Shown here: positions 48,957-58,231 of the stretch, piece by piece
How the letters are laid out: each line of letters opens with the position of its first letter
Numbering within the stretch: position 1 is the stretch's first letter
Program-made: the position numbers and the translations under genes
Source of the DNA: Larkinella arboricola
Lineage (GTDB): Bacteria; Bacteroidota; Bacteroidia; Cytophagales; Spirosomataceae
DNA length: 64,000 bases
Direction: 5' to 3'
Assembly (NCBI RefSeq): GCF_003259745.1
Contig: NZ_QLMC01000001.1
Span: 1,364,001-1,428,000 of the forward strand
Notes under the pieces: generated by a model
The model's input: the letters and a program-made list of their open reading frames with translations, nothing else
Database searches by the model: none
Told to the model about the DNA's origin: nothing

Positions 48957-51900
48957 ATGAAAAACCACCTACCAACCCCAATCAGACTGGCGATTCTGGG
49001 CGTATGGTGTCTTGCGACTACGGCCGAAGCACAAATGCTGGCATCATCGCATTACCGACCGGCTCGCCATTTGTCCCAAGTAGCCCGAACCCCAGGTTCA
49101 ACCGTTTCAAATGACGCCATCCGCGAATCCGGCGACGAACGTGCCCCCAGAACGCTTCCGACGGTATTGGCCATGCGGCAAGTTCCAAGGTCAACTGTGC
49201 AGGAACGACGCATAACGGGCCGGGTGACCGCCGAAGAAAATTTGGAAGGGTTGCCGGGCGTCAGCGTAGCCCTAAAAGGGACAACCCGCGGAACCACAAC
49301 CGACGCAACCGGAAATTATACCGTAGCTGTCCCGAACGAAGGCGGTACGCTGGTGTTTAGTTTCATTGGCTACGTGACGCAGGAAGTGCCCATTGGCAGT
49401 CAGGCAACTATCAACGTAGCTTTAAAAGGATCTGACCAGACGCTGAACGAAGTGGTAGTGGTCGGTTATGGAACGCAGCAAAAACGCGATGTTACCGGTT
49501 CGATTGCTTCAATCAGTACGAAAAATATCAAGGACCAGCCCGTTCCGAACATTGTGGAAGGGTTGACGGGGCGATTGCCGGGTGTTTTAATTCAGCAAAG
49601 TACGGGCGCACCGGGTAACAGTCCGTCTATCAAGATTCGTGGTTTGGGGTCGATCAGCGCCGGAAACGGTCCGCTGGTGGTGATCGACGGTCAGCCGCTG
49701 AACTCGGGTGATCTGGCCAACGGCGGAGGGCTGAACCTACTGAACCCGAACGACATCGACAAGGTTGACATTCTGAAAGATGCTTCGGCAACGGCTATTT
49801 ACGGTTCTCGTGGGGCTAACGGTGTTGTGGTCGTCACGACCAAACGCGGCAAATCCGGTCAGGGGCGGCTGAATTTCGATTACTATACCGGCATTCAGCA
49901 GGTGACTAAAAAAATGGACCTGCTCAATTCCCAGCAATTTGCGGAGTTCTCGAAAGAGGCCTTCAACAACGCCTACCTTGAGCGGGTGACGGGTGCCAAA
50001 ATCGACGACCCCAATAGCGCCCGTCCGTCCGGTCAACGGTATCGGTATCCGCGCGGGGAGGTTGCCGGTGTGAGTTTTGATGACCCCGGCAGTCTACCAA
50101 CCTACGATTATCAGGATATGATTTTCCAGAATGCCCCCATAAGCAACTACCAGCTATCGGCGTCGGGAGGCAGCGCCAAGGTGCAGTATATGGTATCGGG
50201 TAACTATCTGAACCAGAAGGGGGTCATCAAGCGATCAGGAATTGACCGCTACACGGTTCGGACGAATATAGACGCCCAGATTACCTCGTATCTGAAAATG
50301 GGTATCAGCCTGAGCCCTTCTTTTTCGGTTGAGAATCAGGCTAATACCGACCGGCATTGGGCCGACAACGGGATTATCAACGCTGCGCTGAGCCTGCCGC
50401 CGTTTATTCCGATTTATCAGCCGGGAACGACGGTGTATAATTCGCAGTCTTATTATGCAGCCCCCTACGACTGGCCGGGCATTACGAACCCCGTAGCGAA
50501 TATCTACGAGATTGATAACCAGCTTCGTACCATGCGTCTGCTGGGAAATGCGTACGCAGAAGTAAAATTACCGTTCAACGTTTTATACCGGGGAACCATC
50601 GGCGCCGACGCCCGGCAGCTTCGGCAGAACTACTACAAAACGTCGGCCCTGCCCGGCAACCAACTGCTGCCGCCAACGCCCAACTCCGCCTATGCAGAAA
50701 ACGCGCAGGAACTGAACTGGGTGACCAACCACACGCTGACGTACCAGAAAGAAATTGCCCAACTGCACCGACTGGAGGTGCTGGTCGGATTGGAAAGTCA
50801 GAAAAACGATTTTGAGCGCACCCGGATTGATGCGAACAACTTCCCGAACGATCTGGTCCGGACGGTCAATGCCGGAACCATCATCGGTACAAACTCAAGC
50901 CGTAACCTGCGCGATCAGTGGTCGCTGGCGTCGTATTTTGGCCGGGTGGCCTATTCGTTCCGGGACCGGTATCTGTTCAATGCGTCGTTCCGGCGCGATG
51001 GATCGTCGCGGTTTGGGTCCAACAACCGCTGGGGAACCTTCCCCTCGGCTTCGGTCGGCTGGCGGGTTTCGGAAGAATCGTTCCTGAAAAACAACCGCTT
51101 TATTTCGGAACTGAAGCTTAAAGCCAGCTACGGTCTTTCGGGCAACAACGCCTTTACAAGCAACTACCCGGCCATCGGTCTGTTGAGTCCGGACAACTAC
51201 GTGCTGGGCAACGCGCTGGCGAACGGTCTGGCCGTGAATACCATCGGAAACGACAACCTGACCTGGGAAAAAAGCCGTCAAACCGATATTGGTCTGGAAG
51301 TGGGTGTGTTGAACAACCGTATTTTTCTGACGGCGGATTACTACAAACGCATCACAACCGACCTGTTGCTGGCCGTGCAGGTGCCAACGCTGACCGGTTT
51401 TTCAACGGCGGTGAAGAACATCGGAAAAGTGGAAAACAAAGGGGTGGAACTGGCGCTGAACACCCGCAACCTGACGGGCGAATTTAGCTGGACAACGGAT
51501 TTGAACTTCTCGTTCAACCGCAACAAAGTACTGGCCCTCGGACCCACGGGCGACCCTATTCGGAGCGGAACGGGCGTGGGCGAATCAAACATCACCGTCA
51601 TTGGCGAACCGCTGGGGAGTTTCTACGGCTACCGGCAGATTGGCGTGTTCCGCGATCAGGCCGAGCTGGATTCGTACCCACACTTTGCCGATACGCGGCC
51701 CGGTGATGTAAAATACGAAGACGTAAACGGCGACGGAAAAGTTGACGCCAACGACCGGACGCTGATCGGTAACAACCAGCCGGATTTTATCTACGGGATG
51801 ACCAATACATTCACGTTCAAAGGGTTTGATCTGGGTATTGTGGTGCAGGGCGTTCAGGGGTCGAGCATCCTGAACCTGTCGCGCCGGTTCTACGAAAACC

Positions 51901-52283
51901 TCGAAGGGAATGCCAACTCGCTGACGACGGCCCTGAACCGCTGGCGGTCGCCGGAGCAGCCCGGCGATGGGACTACGCCCCGCGCCAACACCCGCACGAC
52001 CGGAAACAACAACGCGATTTCGTCGCGCTGGGTCGAAAGCGGCAGCTACTTCCGCATCCGGAACATTACGATTGGTTACAACCTGCCCAAAACGCTGATT
52101 CAACGGGCCAAACTGCAAACGATCCGGTTGTACGGCGGGGTGCAAAACGTTCTGACGGTTTCGAAATACCTGGGCTATAATCCGGAAGTGAGTGGGTACG
52201 AAGGGCCGTTAACCGGCGGGGTTGACTACGGCAGTTACCCGCTGGCCCGTACGTATACAATTGGCGTAAACATTGGCCTTTAA
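48957..52283 (+). CDS. SusC/RagA family TonB-linked transporter
   Basis: 1108 residues. A signal peptide ends near TTAEAQ, followed by an unusual ~55-residue low-similarity stretch before the carboxypeptidase-regulatory-like domain (RITGRVTAEENLEGLPGVSV). Next come the TonB-box-like NEVVVVGYG, the plug (GLGSISAGNGPLVVIDGQPL; DASATAIYGSRGANGVVVVTT) and the barrel ending VNIGL. No STN domain is seen; the extra N-terminal stretch takes its place. It imports an unknown ligand with the SusD protein encoded 12 bp downstream. Confidence 0.95.
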   Translation: MKNHLPTPIRLAILGVWCLATTAEAQMLASSHYRPARHLSQVARTPGSTVSNDAIRESGDERAPRTLPTVLAMRQVPRSTVQERRITGRVTAEENLEGLPGVSVALKGTTRGTTTDATGNYTVAVPNEGGTLVFSFIGYVTQEVPIGSQATINVALKGSDQTLNEVVVVGYGTQQKRDVTGSIASISTKNIKDQPVPNIVEGLTGRLPGVLIQQSTGAPGNSPSIKIRGLGSISAGNGPLVVIDGQPLNSGDLANGGGLNLLNPNDIDKVDILKDASATAIYGSRGANGVVVVTTKRGKSGQGRLNFDYYTGIQQVTKKMDLLNSQQFAEFSKEAFNNAYLERVTGAKIDDPNSARPSGQRYRYPRGEVAGVSFDDPGSLPTYDYQDMIFQNAPISNYQLSASGGSAKVQYMVSGNYLNQKGVIKRSGIDRYTVRTNIDAQITSYLKMGISLSPSFSVENQANTDRHWADNGIINAALSLPPFIPIYQPGTTVYNSQSYYAAPYDWPGITNPVANIYEIDNQLRTMRLLGNAYAEVKLPFNVLYRGTIGADARQLRQNYYKTSALPGNQLLPPTPNSAYAENAQELNWVTNHTLTYQKEIAQLHRLEVLVGLESQKNDFERTRIDANNFPNDLVRTVNAGTIIGTNSSRNLRDQWSLASYFGRVAYSFRDRYLFNASFRRDGSSRFGSNNRWGTFPSASVGWRVSEESFLKNNRFISELKLKASYGLSGNNAFTSNYPAIGLLSPDNYVLGNALANGLAVNTIGNDNLTWEKSRQTDIGLEVGVLNNRIFLTADYYKRITTDLLLAVQVPTLTGFSTAVKNIGKVENKGVELALNTRNLTGEFSWTTDLNFSFNRNKVLALGPTGDPIRSGTGVGESNITVIGEPLGSFYGYRQIGVFRDQAELDSYPHFADTRPGDVKYEDVNGDGKVDANDRTLIGNNQPDFIYGMTNTFTFKGFDLGIVVQGVQGSSILNLSRRFYENLEGNANSLTTALNRWRSPEQPGDGTTPRANTRTTGNNNAISSRWVESGSYFRIRNITIGYNLPKTLIQRAKLQTIRLYGGVQNVLTVSKYLGYNPEVSGYEGPLTGGVDYGSYPLARTYTIGVNIGL

Positions 52284-52295
52284 TCCTGTACATTC

Positions 52296-53738
52296 ATGAA
52301 ACGAACATATTTGCTTGTTGCTCTGCTTAGCCTGACGCTGGGGAGCTGTAAAGACGATTTTCTGGCGTTATCTCCGATTTCGCAGGCCAGTACCACCACA
52401 TTTTATAAAACCAGTTCCGATCTGCTGAACGCCCTGAACGGCGCATACGGGGCGCTTCAGCTTAACGGTCAGTACGGTCAGTACTATGTGGTGTCGGAAG
52501 TGCCGTCCGACGATACGCGGCCGGTTTTGTCCGGTTCGGTAACGGATCAGGACGAATTCGATAAGTTTTACCTGCGCACCACCAACCCGTATCTGGCCGC
52601 CCGCTGGAGCGATGGGTACAGGGGGATTTACCGCTGCAACGCAATCATCGACCGGAGCGCGGGCGTAACGATGGACGAAGCCCTGAAAAGCCGGATTCTC
52701 GGGGAAGCCAAATTTTTGCGGGCGCTGATGTACTTCAACCTCGTTCGCGTTTTTGGCGATGTGCCGCTGGTCGTCAAGGAAATCATTGACCCGCAGGAAG
52801 GCTACGATTATGGCCGGGCACCGGTTGCCGATGTGTACGCCCAGATCGTCAAGGATTTGACGGATGCGGAAACCGTACTGGATGTGAGCTACACGGGTGC
52901 CAATGTCGGTCGGGCTACGCGGGGAGCGGCTAAATCGCTGCTGGGCAAGGTGTATCTGACACAGCGGAAATACGCGGATGCCGCAACCAAGCTGAAAGAG
53001 GTCATCGATGCCGGAACGTACGATTTACTGCCGAGCTACGCCAGTGTATTTCAGGCATCGAACAAGAATCACAAAGAGTCGATTTTTGATGTGCAGTATA
53101 AAAAGGGGAGCATCGGCGAGGGCAGCAGCTTTGCCAATCAGTACGCACCCGAGAACTCAGGGAACGCAGTCATTCAGTTTGGCGGTGGAGGTAACAACCA
53201 GCCTACGCCGGATATGATTGCGGCTTACGAACCGGGTGATCTGCGAAAGGATGTCTCATTGGCAACCAGCTACACCAACGCCAGTGGAGCCAACGTAGAC
53301 TATAATTTCATCCGGAAATACCGTGATGCGCCCATTATCAACAACGATTCGGAAGACAACTGGCCGGTATTGCGCTACGCCGACGTGCTGCTGATGTATG
53401 CCGAAGCCCTGAACGAAACCGGAAAAACCGCCGATGCCCTGCCGTATCTGAACCGTGTCAGGACCCGGGCCGGACTGGCTGCCAAAACCGCTACCGAGGT
53501 CGGCACGCAGGCGGCCATGCGGCTGGCACTGGAGCAGGAACGGCGCGTTGAACTGGCATTTGAAGGTCACCGCTGGTTTGATCTGGTCCGGACAGGCCGG
53601 GCGTTGCCGGTCCTACAGGCCAAGGCCGCAGCCATTGGTATTAAAACCAACCTGACCGAAAACAACCTGGTGTTTCCCATTCCGCAAAGTCAGATCGACA
53701 TCAATCGGTCAAAGATTACGCAGAATCAGGGATATTAA
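52296..53738 (+). CDS. SusD/RagB family outer membrane lipoprotein
   Basis: 480 residues, lipobox LGSC with Cys18, then KDDFLALSP. SusD hallmarks: TTTFYKTSSDLLNALNGAY, LRALMYFNLVRVFGDVPLV, PVADVYAQIVKDL, and the C-terminal RRVELAFEGHRWFDLVRTGR, ending NQGY. Surface ligand-binding partner of the preceding SusC. The strong terminator that follows closes a two-gene operon. Confidence 0.95.
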   Translation: MKRTYLLVALLSLTLGSCKDDFLALSPISQASTTTFYKTSSDLLNALNGAYGALQLNGQYGQYYVVSEVPSDDTRPVLSGSVTDQDEFDKFYLRTTNPYLAARWSDGYRGIYRCNAIIDRSAGVTMDEALKSRILGEAKFLRALMYFNLVRVFGDVPLVVKEIIDPQEGYDYGRAPVADVYAQIVKDLTDAETVLDVSYTGANVGRATRGAAKSLLGKVYLTQRKYADAATKLKEVIDAGTYDLLPSYASVFQASNKNHKESIFDVQYKKGSIGEGSSFANQYAPENSGNAVIQFGGGGNNQPTPDMIAAYEPGDLRKDVSLATSYTNASGANVDYNFIRKYRDAPIINNDSEDNWPVLRYADVLLMYAEALNETGKTADALPYLNRVRTRAGLAAKTATEVGTQAAMRLALEQERRVELAFEGHRWFDLVRTGRALPVLQAKAAAIGIKTNLTENNLVFPIPQSQIDINRSKITQNQGY

Positions 53739-53749
53739 TAGGACGTGTT

Positions 53750-53790
53750 AAAACCAGCAAAGGACCGCAACACGGTCCTTTGCTGGTTTT
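53750..53790 (+). terminator. 18-bp perfect stem terminator
   Basis: AAAACCAGCAAAGGACCG (53750-53767), 5-nt loop, and its exact complement (53773-53790) ending in TTTT. It lies between susD (+) and the convergent metallophosphoesterase gene, so it likely serves both strands. Confidence 0.9.
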
Positions 53791-53807
53791 ATACGGTACC
53801 GGATGCA

Positions 53808-55022
53808 CTACGTTTTCGTTTTTCTGGCGGTATATTTTCCCACTTCCTCGCCGTCGTCGCGGATCATGCGCAGGTTGAGTTCTTTGGCGTTGGCATGGAG
53901 TTTTATCAGCGTACGGTTTCCTTCCAGCGGGCCACCGCCAATGACGATGGGGTACGGATGGGTCGCGTCCGGGTTATGAACACCGTAGCGGTGCGTATGA
54001 CCCGAAAGGACCAGATCCACTTTGCCTTTTGCAAACAGGGGCGCAAACAGTTCGCGGTTGTGCAGCGGTCCGTGCCAGTCGCCGGAATGAAACGGCGGAA
54101 TGTGAATCAGTACAACCCGGAATGGCGCTTTTTTAAACGCTTCGGATTCAATTTCCTTTTCCAGCCATGCGCGTTCCTGAACACGGTATTGGTCGTAGGC
54201 CGCTAAACCGCTGTATTCCCAGTTGTCGTCGGTTTTGTCTTCCCCCGAATCCATAACTACAAACCGAACTGGCCCCTGCGTGAACGCGTAGTAATATTCT
54301 TCGGTCGGGTAGGCAAAGTAATCAGGGATATTGCGTGAAAAAGCACCCCGCGTTTCGTGGTTTCCCTGCGTCAGAATAAAGGGAGTTTCCTTAGCAAAAA
54401 TATCGACGGCAGGGTTAATCAGGTGTTCAAAAACCTGTTGTTCGGTATTGACATTATCGAAGCAATCGCCGTTGAAAACTACAAAGTCGAAATCCGGCTT
54501 GTTGCCAGTATAGCCATGCCGGTACAACATGTAAGGAATGGTTTGGGGCCGGTCGTGAATGTCATTAAAAATGACCAGTTTTACCTCTTCGTCGTTTGTT
54601 CCCGGCGTTTTGAACGTATACATCGGGCTTTTGATGGCCTCGGCATACTGGACTTTGGCAGGCTGAAAATTCAGGATTTCGGAGGAGACGATACGGTATT
54701 TATACGTCGTACCGGGTTTTAGGTCTTTGAGCGTAATCTTATTGATTTTGTTATTCGCTTCAATGTGACCGTTCCGGTAGCGGTATCCTTTCAGGCTTAC
54801 GTGCATACCGGCTCCGTATTCTACCCAGCTCAGGCTGTTTTTATTGGTCACCCACATAATTGTGGCTTCCGTCTGGCTAACGTTTTGCAGGTAAGGACCG
54901 GTTACAAACGTATTTTTTTCGTTGTCCGGCGGGCCGGTTGCGCCAAAAGCCGTGGGGGCCAGAGCGCTCAACGTACCCAGTTGGGTTGCTTTTTCAAGAA
55001 AGGATCGTCGGTTAAAGGGCAT
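53808..55022 (-). CDS. Tat-exported metallophosphoesterase
   Basis: 404 residues. The N-terminus is a twin-arginine signal (NRRSFLEKATQLGTLSALAP). Residues ~40-135 are a fibronectin-like purple-acid-phosphatase N-terminal domain (VTGPYLQNVSQTEATIMWVT; GTTYKYRIVS). The calcineurin-like domain has the full metal set: FNDIHDR, FNGDCFDN, TQGNHETRG, VLIHIPPF and LSGHTHRYG. It should cleave phosphate mono- or diesters in the periplasm after folded export. The gene lies beside two SusC/SusD pairs and an EEP hydrolase gene. Confidence 0.93.
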   Translation of the reverse strand: MPFNRRSFLEKATQLGTLSALAPTAFGATGPPDNEKNTFVTGPYLQNVSQTEATIMWVTNKNSLSWVEYGAGMHVSLKGYRYRNGHIEANNKINKITLKDLKPGTTYKYRIVSSEILNFQPAKVQYAEAIKSPMYTFKTPGTNDEEVKLVIFNDIHDRPQTIPYMLYRHGYTGNKPDFDFVVFNGDCFDNVNTEQQVFEHLINPAVDIFAKETPFILTQGNHETRGAFSRNIPDYFAYPTEEYYYAFTQGPVRFVVMDSGEDKTDDNWEYSGLAAYDQYRVQERAWLEKEIESEAFKKAPFRVVLIHIPPFHSGDWHGPLHNRELFAPLFAKGKVDLVLSGHTHRYGVHNPDATHPYPIVIGGGPLEGNRTLIKLHANAKELNLRMIRDDGEEVGKYTARKTKT

Positions 55023-55102
55023 AGCTTTACAAGATGGGGTAAGGATAAAGGGTTTAGGTTGTGTGGGTCAACTGGCGTCGTTGTAGAGAATGGAGCCCTC
55101 TC

Positions 55103-55445
55103 TACTCTTCAAAGGCCAGCTTTCGCAGCATATCGACGGTCACGTAATCCAAAGCTCGTTCGGTGGTGCCACGCCCGCTTCGTAGGCTTCGCGCCAGCGC
55201 AGGATGTGCAGACACCAGCGGTCGCCGGGCTTCAAACCCGGAAAGCGCAATTCGGGGCGCGGGGTAATCAGGTCATTGCCTCGTCTGCGCGAAAACTCCA
55301 GAAATTGCCGGGTGACAATCGCGCAGACGAGGTGATAGCCCTGGTCTTCTTCGGCGGTACGGCAAAAGCCGTCACGGAAAAAACCGGTCATTGGTTTGGT
55401 GCAGCAGCATTCCAGCGGAGTACCATTGACATTGAGGGCAGCCAT
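55103..55445 (-). pseudogene. DUF2237 protein gene with a C-terminal frameshifting deletion
   Basis: The frame from the ATG at 55445 runs 101 codons and stops at 55140 after APPNELWIT. Up to EAGVAPP it matches DUF2237 (NVNGTPLECC; GFFRDGFCRT; GNDLITPRP; FPGLKPGDRWCLHIL). The usual ending continues in a different frame directly after: ERALDYVTVDMLRKLAFEE, stopping at 55103. The break falls in GCACCACCG, where relatives have a few more residues (VVLEAT-like) between APP and the final helix. So a short deletion, not a multiple of three, seems to have shifted the frame; microhomology between GCACCACC and GCAACCACC-like sequence could explain it. The natural role of DUF2237 is unknown. Confidence 0.75.
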
Positions 55446-55475
55446 AAAAGAATTCGGGATGATACGGCACCCAAG

Positions 55476-56318
55476 TTAGCGGATAACGGCTTTGATCACA
55501 ACCGGTTGGTGATCGGATGGATACCGTTGGTCTTTGGCGTCGGTCAGAACACCGTATTTCAGCACATCAATGCCTTTTTTGACAAAAATGTAATCGATAC
55601 GAATCTTCATCGGCGCATCGTGTTTGAAGGCGTTGAAGGTGCCGACCGGGCCGTAAGGCGGCTGGGCCGTTACCTTATACGAATCATTCAGAAGGGTTTC
55701 GATGGTTTTTACCTGCTCGGTATCGGGCGTTGAGTTCAGGTCGCCGACCAGAATCACCGGCTCATTCTTGGCAATCTCCTGAATCTTCTGCACCATCAGC
55801 TTGCCCGACTGCCGACGTGCTTCGACGCCCTGGTGATCAAAGTGAACGCTGAAAAAGTAGAATTTCTTTTTGGTGGTCAAATCCTGAAAGTGCGCCCACG
55901 AGCAGATGCGGTTGCAGCAGGTCGCATCCCAGCCTTTACCGGGTTTGTCGGGCGTTTCGCTCAGCCAGAAATCGCCGGATTGCAGGACTTTAAAGCGGTC
56001 TTTTTTGTAGAAAATAGCCGAGTGCTCACCGCCCTGTTTGCCATCGTCGCGGCCCGCGCCCAGAAACGCAAATTCGTTTAGTTCGGCAATGTCTTCGAGT
56101 TGTCCGCGAAAACCTTCCTGCGTTCCGAACAGATCAAATTCGTGGTAACGGATCAGGGCTTTGACGTCTTCCTTGCGGTTGGGCCAGGCATTGATTCCGT
56201 CATTTTTGGTGTTCATGCGCAGATTGTAAGTGGCAATGGTAATAGGCGTATTTTTCTGGGAAAAACCGTTTTGGGTAATCAGAATGCTGGTCAGCAGAAG
56301 TAGGATTGTTAGTTTCAT
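55476..56318 (-). CDS. Secreted endonuclease/exonuclease/phosphatase family hydrolase
   Basis: 280 residues with a signal peptide (MKLTILLLLTSILITQNGFSQ). EEP-fold motifs in order: ATYNLRMNT (Asn), FGTQEGFRGQ (metal-binding Glu), FFSVHFDHQG (His), LVGDLNSTPDTE (Asp-x-Asn) and YPSDHQPVV (Asp-His). This superfamily includes DNases, sphingomyelinases and inositol-phosphate phosphatases; the secreted Bacteroidota members are largely uncharacterised. It follows the third SusC/SusD pair on the same strand after a decamer palindrome. Confidence 0.92.
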   Translation of the reverse strand: MKLTILLLLTSILITQNGFSQKNTPITIATYNLRMNTKNDGINAWPNRKEDVKALIRYHEFDLFGTQEGFRGQLEDIAELNEFAFLGAGRDDGKQGGEHSAIFYKKDRFKVLQSGDFWLSETPDKPGKGWDATCCNRICSWAHFQDLTTKKKFYFFSVHFDHQGVEARRQSGKLMVQKIQEIAKNEPVILVGDLNSTPDTEQVKTIETLLNDSYKVTAQPPYGPVGTFNAFKHDAPMKIRIDYIFVKKGIDVLKYGVLTDAKDQRYPSDHQPVVIKAVIR

Positions 56319-56345
56319 AAGGGGTTATTTGGGATTAAAAGGGTT

Positions 56346-56429
56346 ATTCACAGAGTTAATCAGAGGTTATCAGAGTTAATCGGAGTATTCCCTGATCAAC
56401 TCTGATAACCTCTGATTAACTCTGTGGAA
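56346..56429. repeat. 84-bp decamer palindrome (4 x 10 + 4 + 4 x 10)
   Basis: Left arm 56346-56385 (units ATTCACAGAG, TTAATCAGAG, GTTATCAGAG, TTAATCGGAG at successive tens), centre TATT (56386-56389), right arm 56390-56429 inverted (CCCTGATCAA ... CTCTGTGGAA). It lies between the third susD stop (56441) and the EEP hydrolase start (56318), genes read in the same direction. Confidence 0.9.
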
Positions 56430-56440
56430 CAGCTAAAATG

Positions 56441-58213
56441 TTACCAGCCCGGATTCTGGCCCAGCTCCGGATTTTGCAGCCGGTCGTTTTCGGGGATGGG
56501 GTAGAGGTAAAATTTATCGTTCCACTTCCGCGGAATGTTGCTCAGCCAGGTCAGTTCACCGGAGGTGTCGTTCGACAGCCGCTGCGGATTCGGCACACCG
56601 TTGACGGTTTCGGCCACGTTGATGTACGTCACGCCCGCCAGTTGCGTAGCCGGTCTAACCTTGTAGAACACCACGTCGTTTTTGCCGTCTTCGTTCAGGT
56701 CCAGTGGCGTGTCGAGCGCCGGAACGTAAAAACCGTTCCAGACCTGCTCCATCAATTCCCCGCGTTTCCAGCGAATCAGGTCCGAGAACCGGAAACCTTC
56801 GAGCGCCAGTTCGATGCCCCGCTCACGCCGGATTTCGAGCAGCGACGGGTCCGAAATACCGGGGAAATAATTGGCCTGTAAGTACGGATCGGCCACCGTG
56901 GGCCGGGCCGTCAGACCACCCGTAATACCGGCCCGTTTCCGCAGCGCACCAATGGTTTGCGTCCAGTCGGCGTCGGTAAAGGTACCCAACTCGGCTTTAG
57001 CTTCCGCGTAATTCAGCAAAATTTCGGCGTAGCGCATGATCGAGATGGAGTTGTCGTTGCGGCTTCCACCGTCGTAAAAGGTGTCGTCCAGCGTCCATTT
57101 GATCGGCTGGTAGCCCGTGTAGGTGTACGAGAAAACCGGAGGGCCAGGCTCGGATACTCCGCCATTTACCCGGGTATAACCGGGCGTACGGATGGTTTGC
57201 GAAAGCCGTTTGTCGCGTCCTTTCACTTCCTGCATAAACGTCAGGGTTTTATAGCCGGGTTTGCTCGTAAACGGTGTTCCGTCGATGTTCAGGTAGGTAT
57301 TGACAAACGTGCGGGTCAGGCTCACGCGGGCGCCGTAGGTAGCACTGGTCCACCACCAGTTGGCGTCGTTGAATATGCTCAGGGCCGGATCAACGACCGC
57401 CGACAGCATGATTTCGTTCGTGATCGGCGTCTTATTGATGAACAACTGACGGTACGATTTGTCGGTTCCGCCCGCTTCGTAGAGCGAGAAACCGCCTTCT
57501 TTCATCACCGCTTCGGCGGCCGTTACCGCTTCGGCCAGCCATTTGGCCGCCGTGCCTTCGAGCTTGTAGGAGGTCTGGTATTTCCGGAATGTACCTTCAA
57601 ACAGGCAAATCCGGGATTTGAACCCCTGGGCAACGGATTTGGTAATCAGCGTGCGCGAGTTGTCGGAAGTGGTCCGGATGTTCTGGGTCGCGTAATTCAG
57701 GTCGGCCAGTACCGAATCCATCACCATTACGCGCGAATCGCGGCCTTTGTACAAATCCTGATCCGACACGCCCATAGCTTTGTTGATCCAGGGCACATCG
57801 CCAAACCGCTTCACTTTATCGAAGTAGAACAGCGCCCGGAAAAACCGCGCCAGACCGATGTAATGCCGCCGAACATCGACCGGAACCGCCGGATCGGTCG
57901 TATTTTCGATGAAATAGTTGATGTTCCGCAATGTTGTCCATGACCATCCGCTGCTTTGGCGGGGGCCATAAGCACCTTCCCGAATGAAATCCGGCACCTG
58001 GGTCCGGGCGGCAAAATCCGCCATTTCGTCGCTGCGAATAATGTCGTTGGCCGAGGGAAGGGCATCGTAAAACGAGTTGGCGTACAGTTCTAACCCTTTC
58101 TCACTGCTAAAAACCGCATTCTTGGTGGCCGTGGATTCCGGCACCTGTTCCAGTTCGCTACAGCCGGTGAAAAACAGACCGGCCAGCAAAAGTCCTATAT
58201 GTTGTAATTTCAT
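56441..58213 (-). CDS. SusD/RagB family outer membrane lipoprotein
   Basis: 590 residues from the ATG at 58213 (MKLQHIGLLLAGLFFTGC), lipobox FTGC with Cys18; an ATG six codons earlier is less likely. Motifs: AVFSSEKGLELYANSFYDAL, ARFFRALFYFDKVKRFGDVPWI, ITKSVAQGFKSRICLFEGTF, YAEILLNYAEAKAELGTF and the SusD C-terminal IRRERGIELALEGFRFSDLIRW, ending NPGW. Longer than the other two SusD proteins of the window and of a different subtype. Partner of the SusC encoded 18 bp upstream. Confidence 0.95.
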   Translation of the reverse strand: MKLQHIGLLLAGLFFTGCSELEQVPESTATKNAVFSSEKGLELYANSFYDALPSANDIIRSDEMADFAARTQVPDFIREGAYGPRQSSGWSWTTLRNINYFIENTTDPAVPVDVRRHYIGLARFFRALFYFDKVKRFGDVPWINKAMGVSDQDLYKGRDSRVMVMDSVLADLNYATQNIRTTSDNSRTLITKSVAQGFKSRICLFEGTFRKYQTSYKLEGTAAKWLAEAVTAAEAVMKEGGFSLYEAGGTDKSYRQLFINKTPITNEIMLSAVVDPALSIFNDANWWWTSATYGARVSLTRTFVNTYLNIDGTPFTSKPGYKTLTFMQEVKGRDKRLSQTIRTPGYTRVNGGVSEPGPPVFSYTYTGYQPIKWTLDDTFYDGGSRNDNSISIMRYAEILLNYAEAKAELGTFTDADWTQTIGALRKRAGITGGLTARPTVADPYLQANYFPGISDPSLLEIRRERGIELALEGFRFSDLIRWKRGELMEQVWNGFYVPALDTPLDLNEDGKNDVVFYKVRPATQLAGVTYINVAETVNGVPNPQRLSNDTSGELTWLSNIPRKWNDKFYLYPIPENDRLQNPELGQNPGW

Positions 58214-58231
58214 GGTGTTACTGATGATCAA

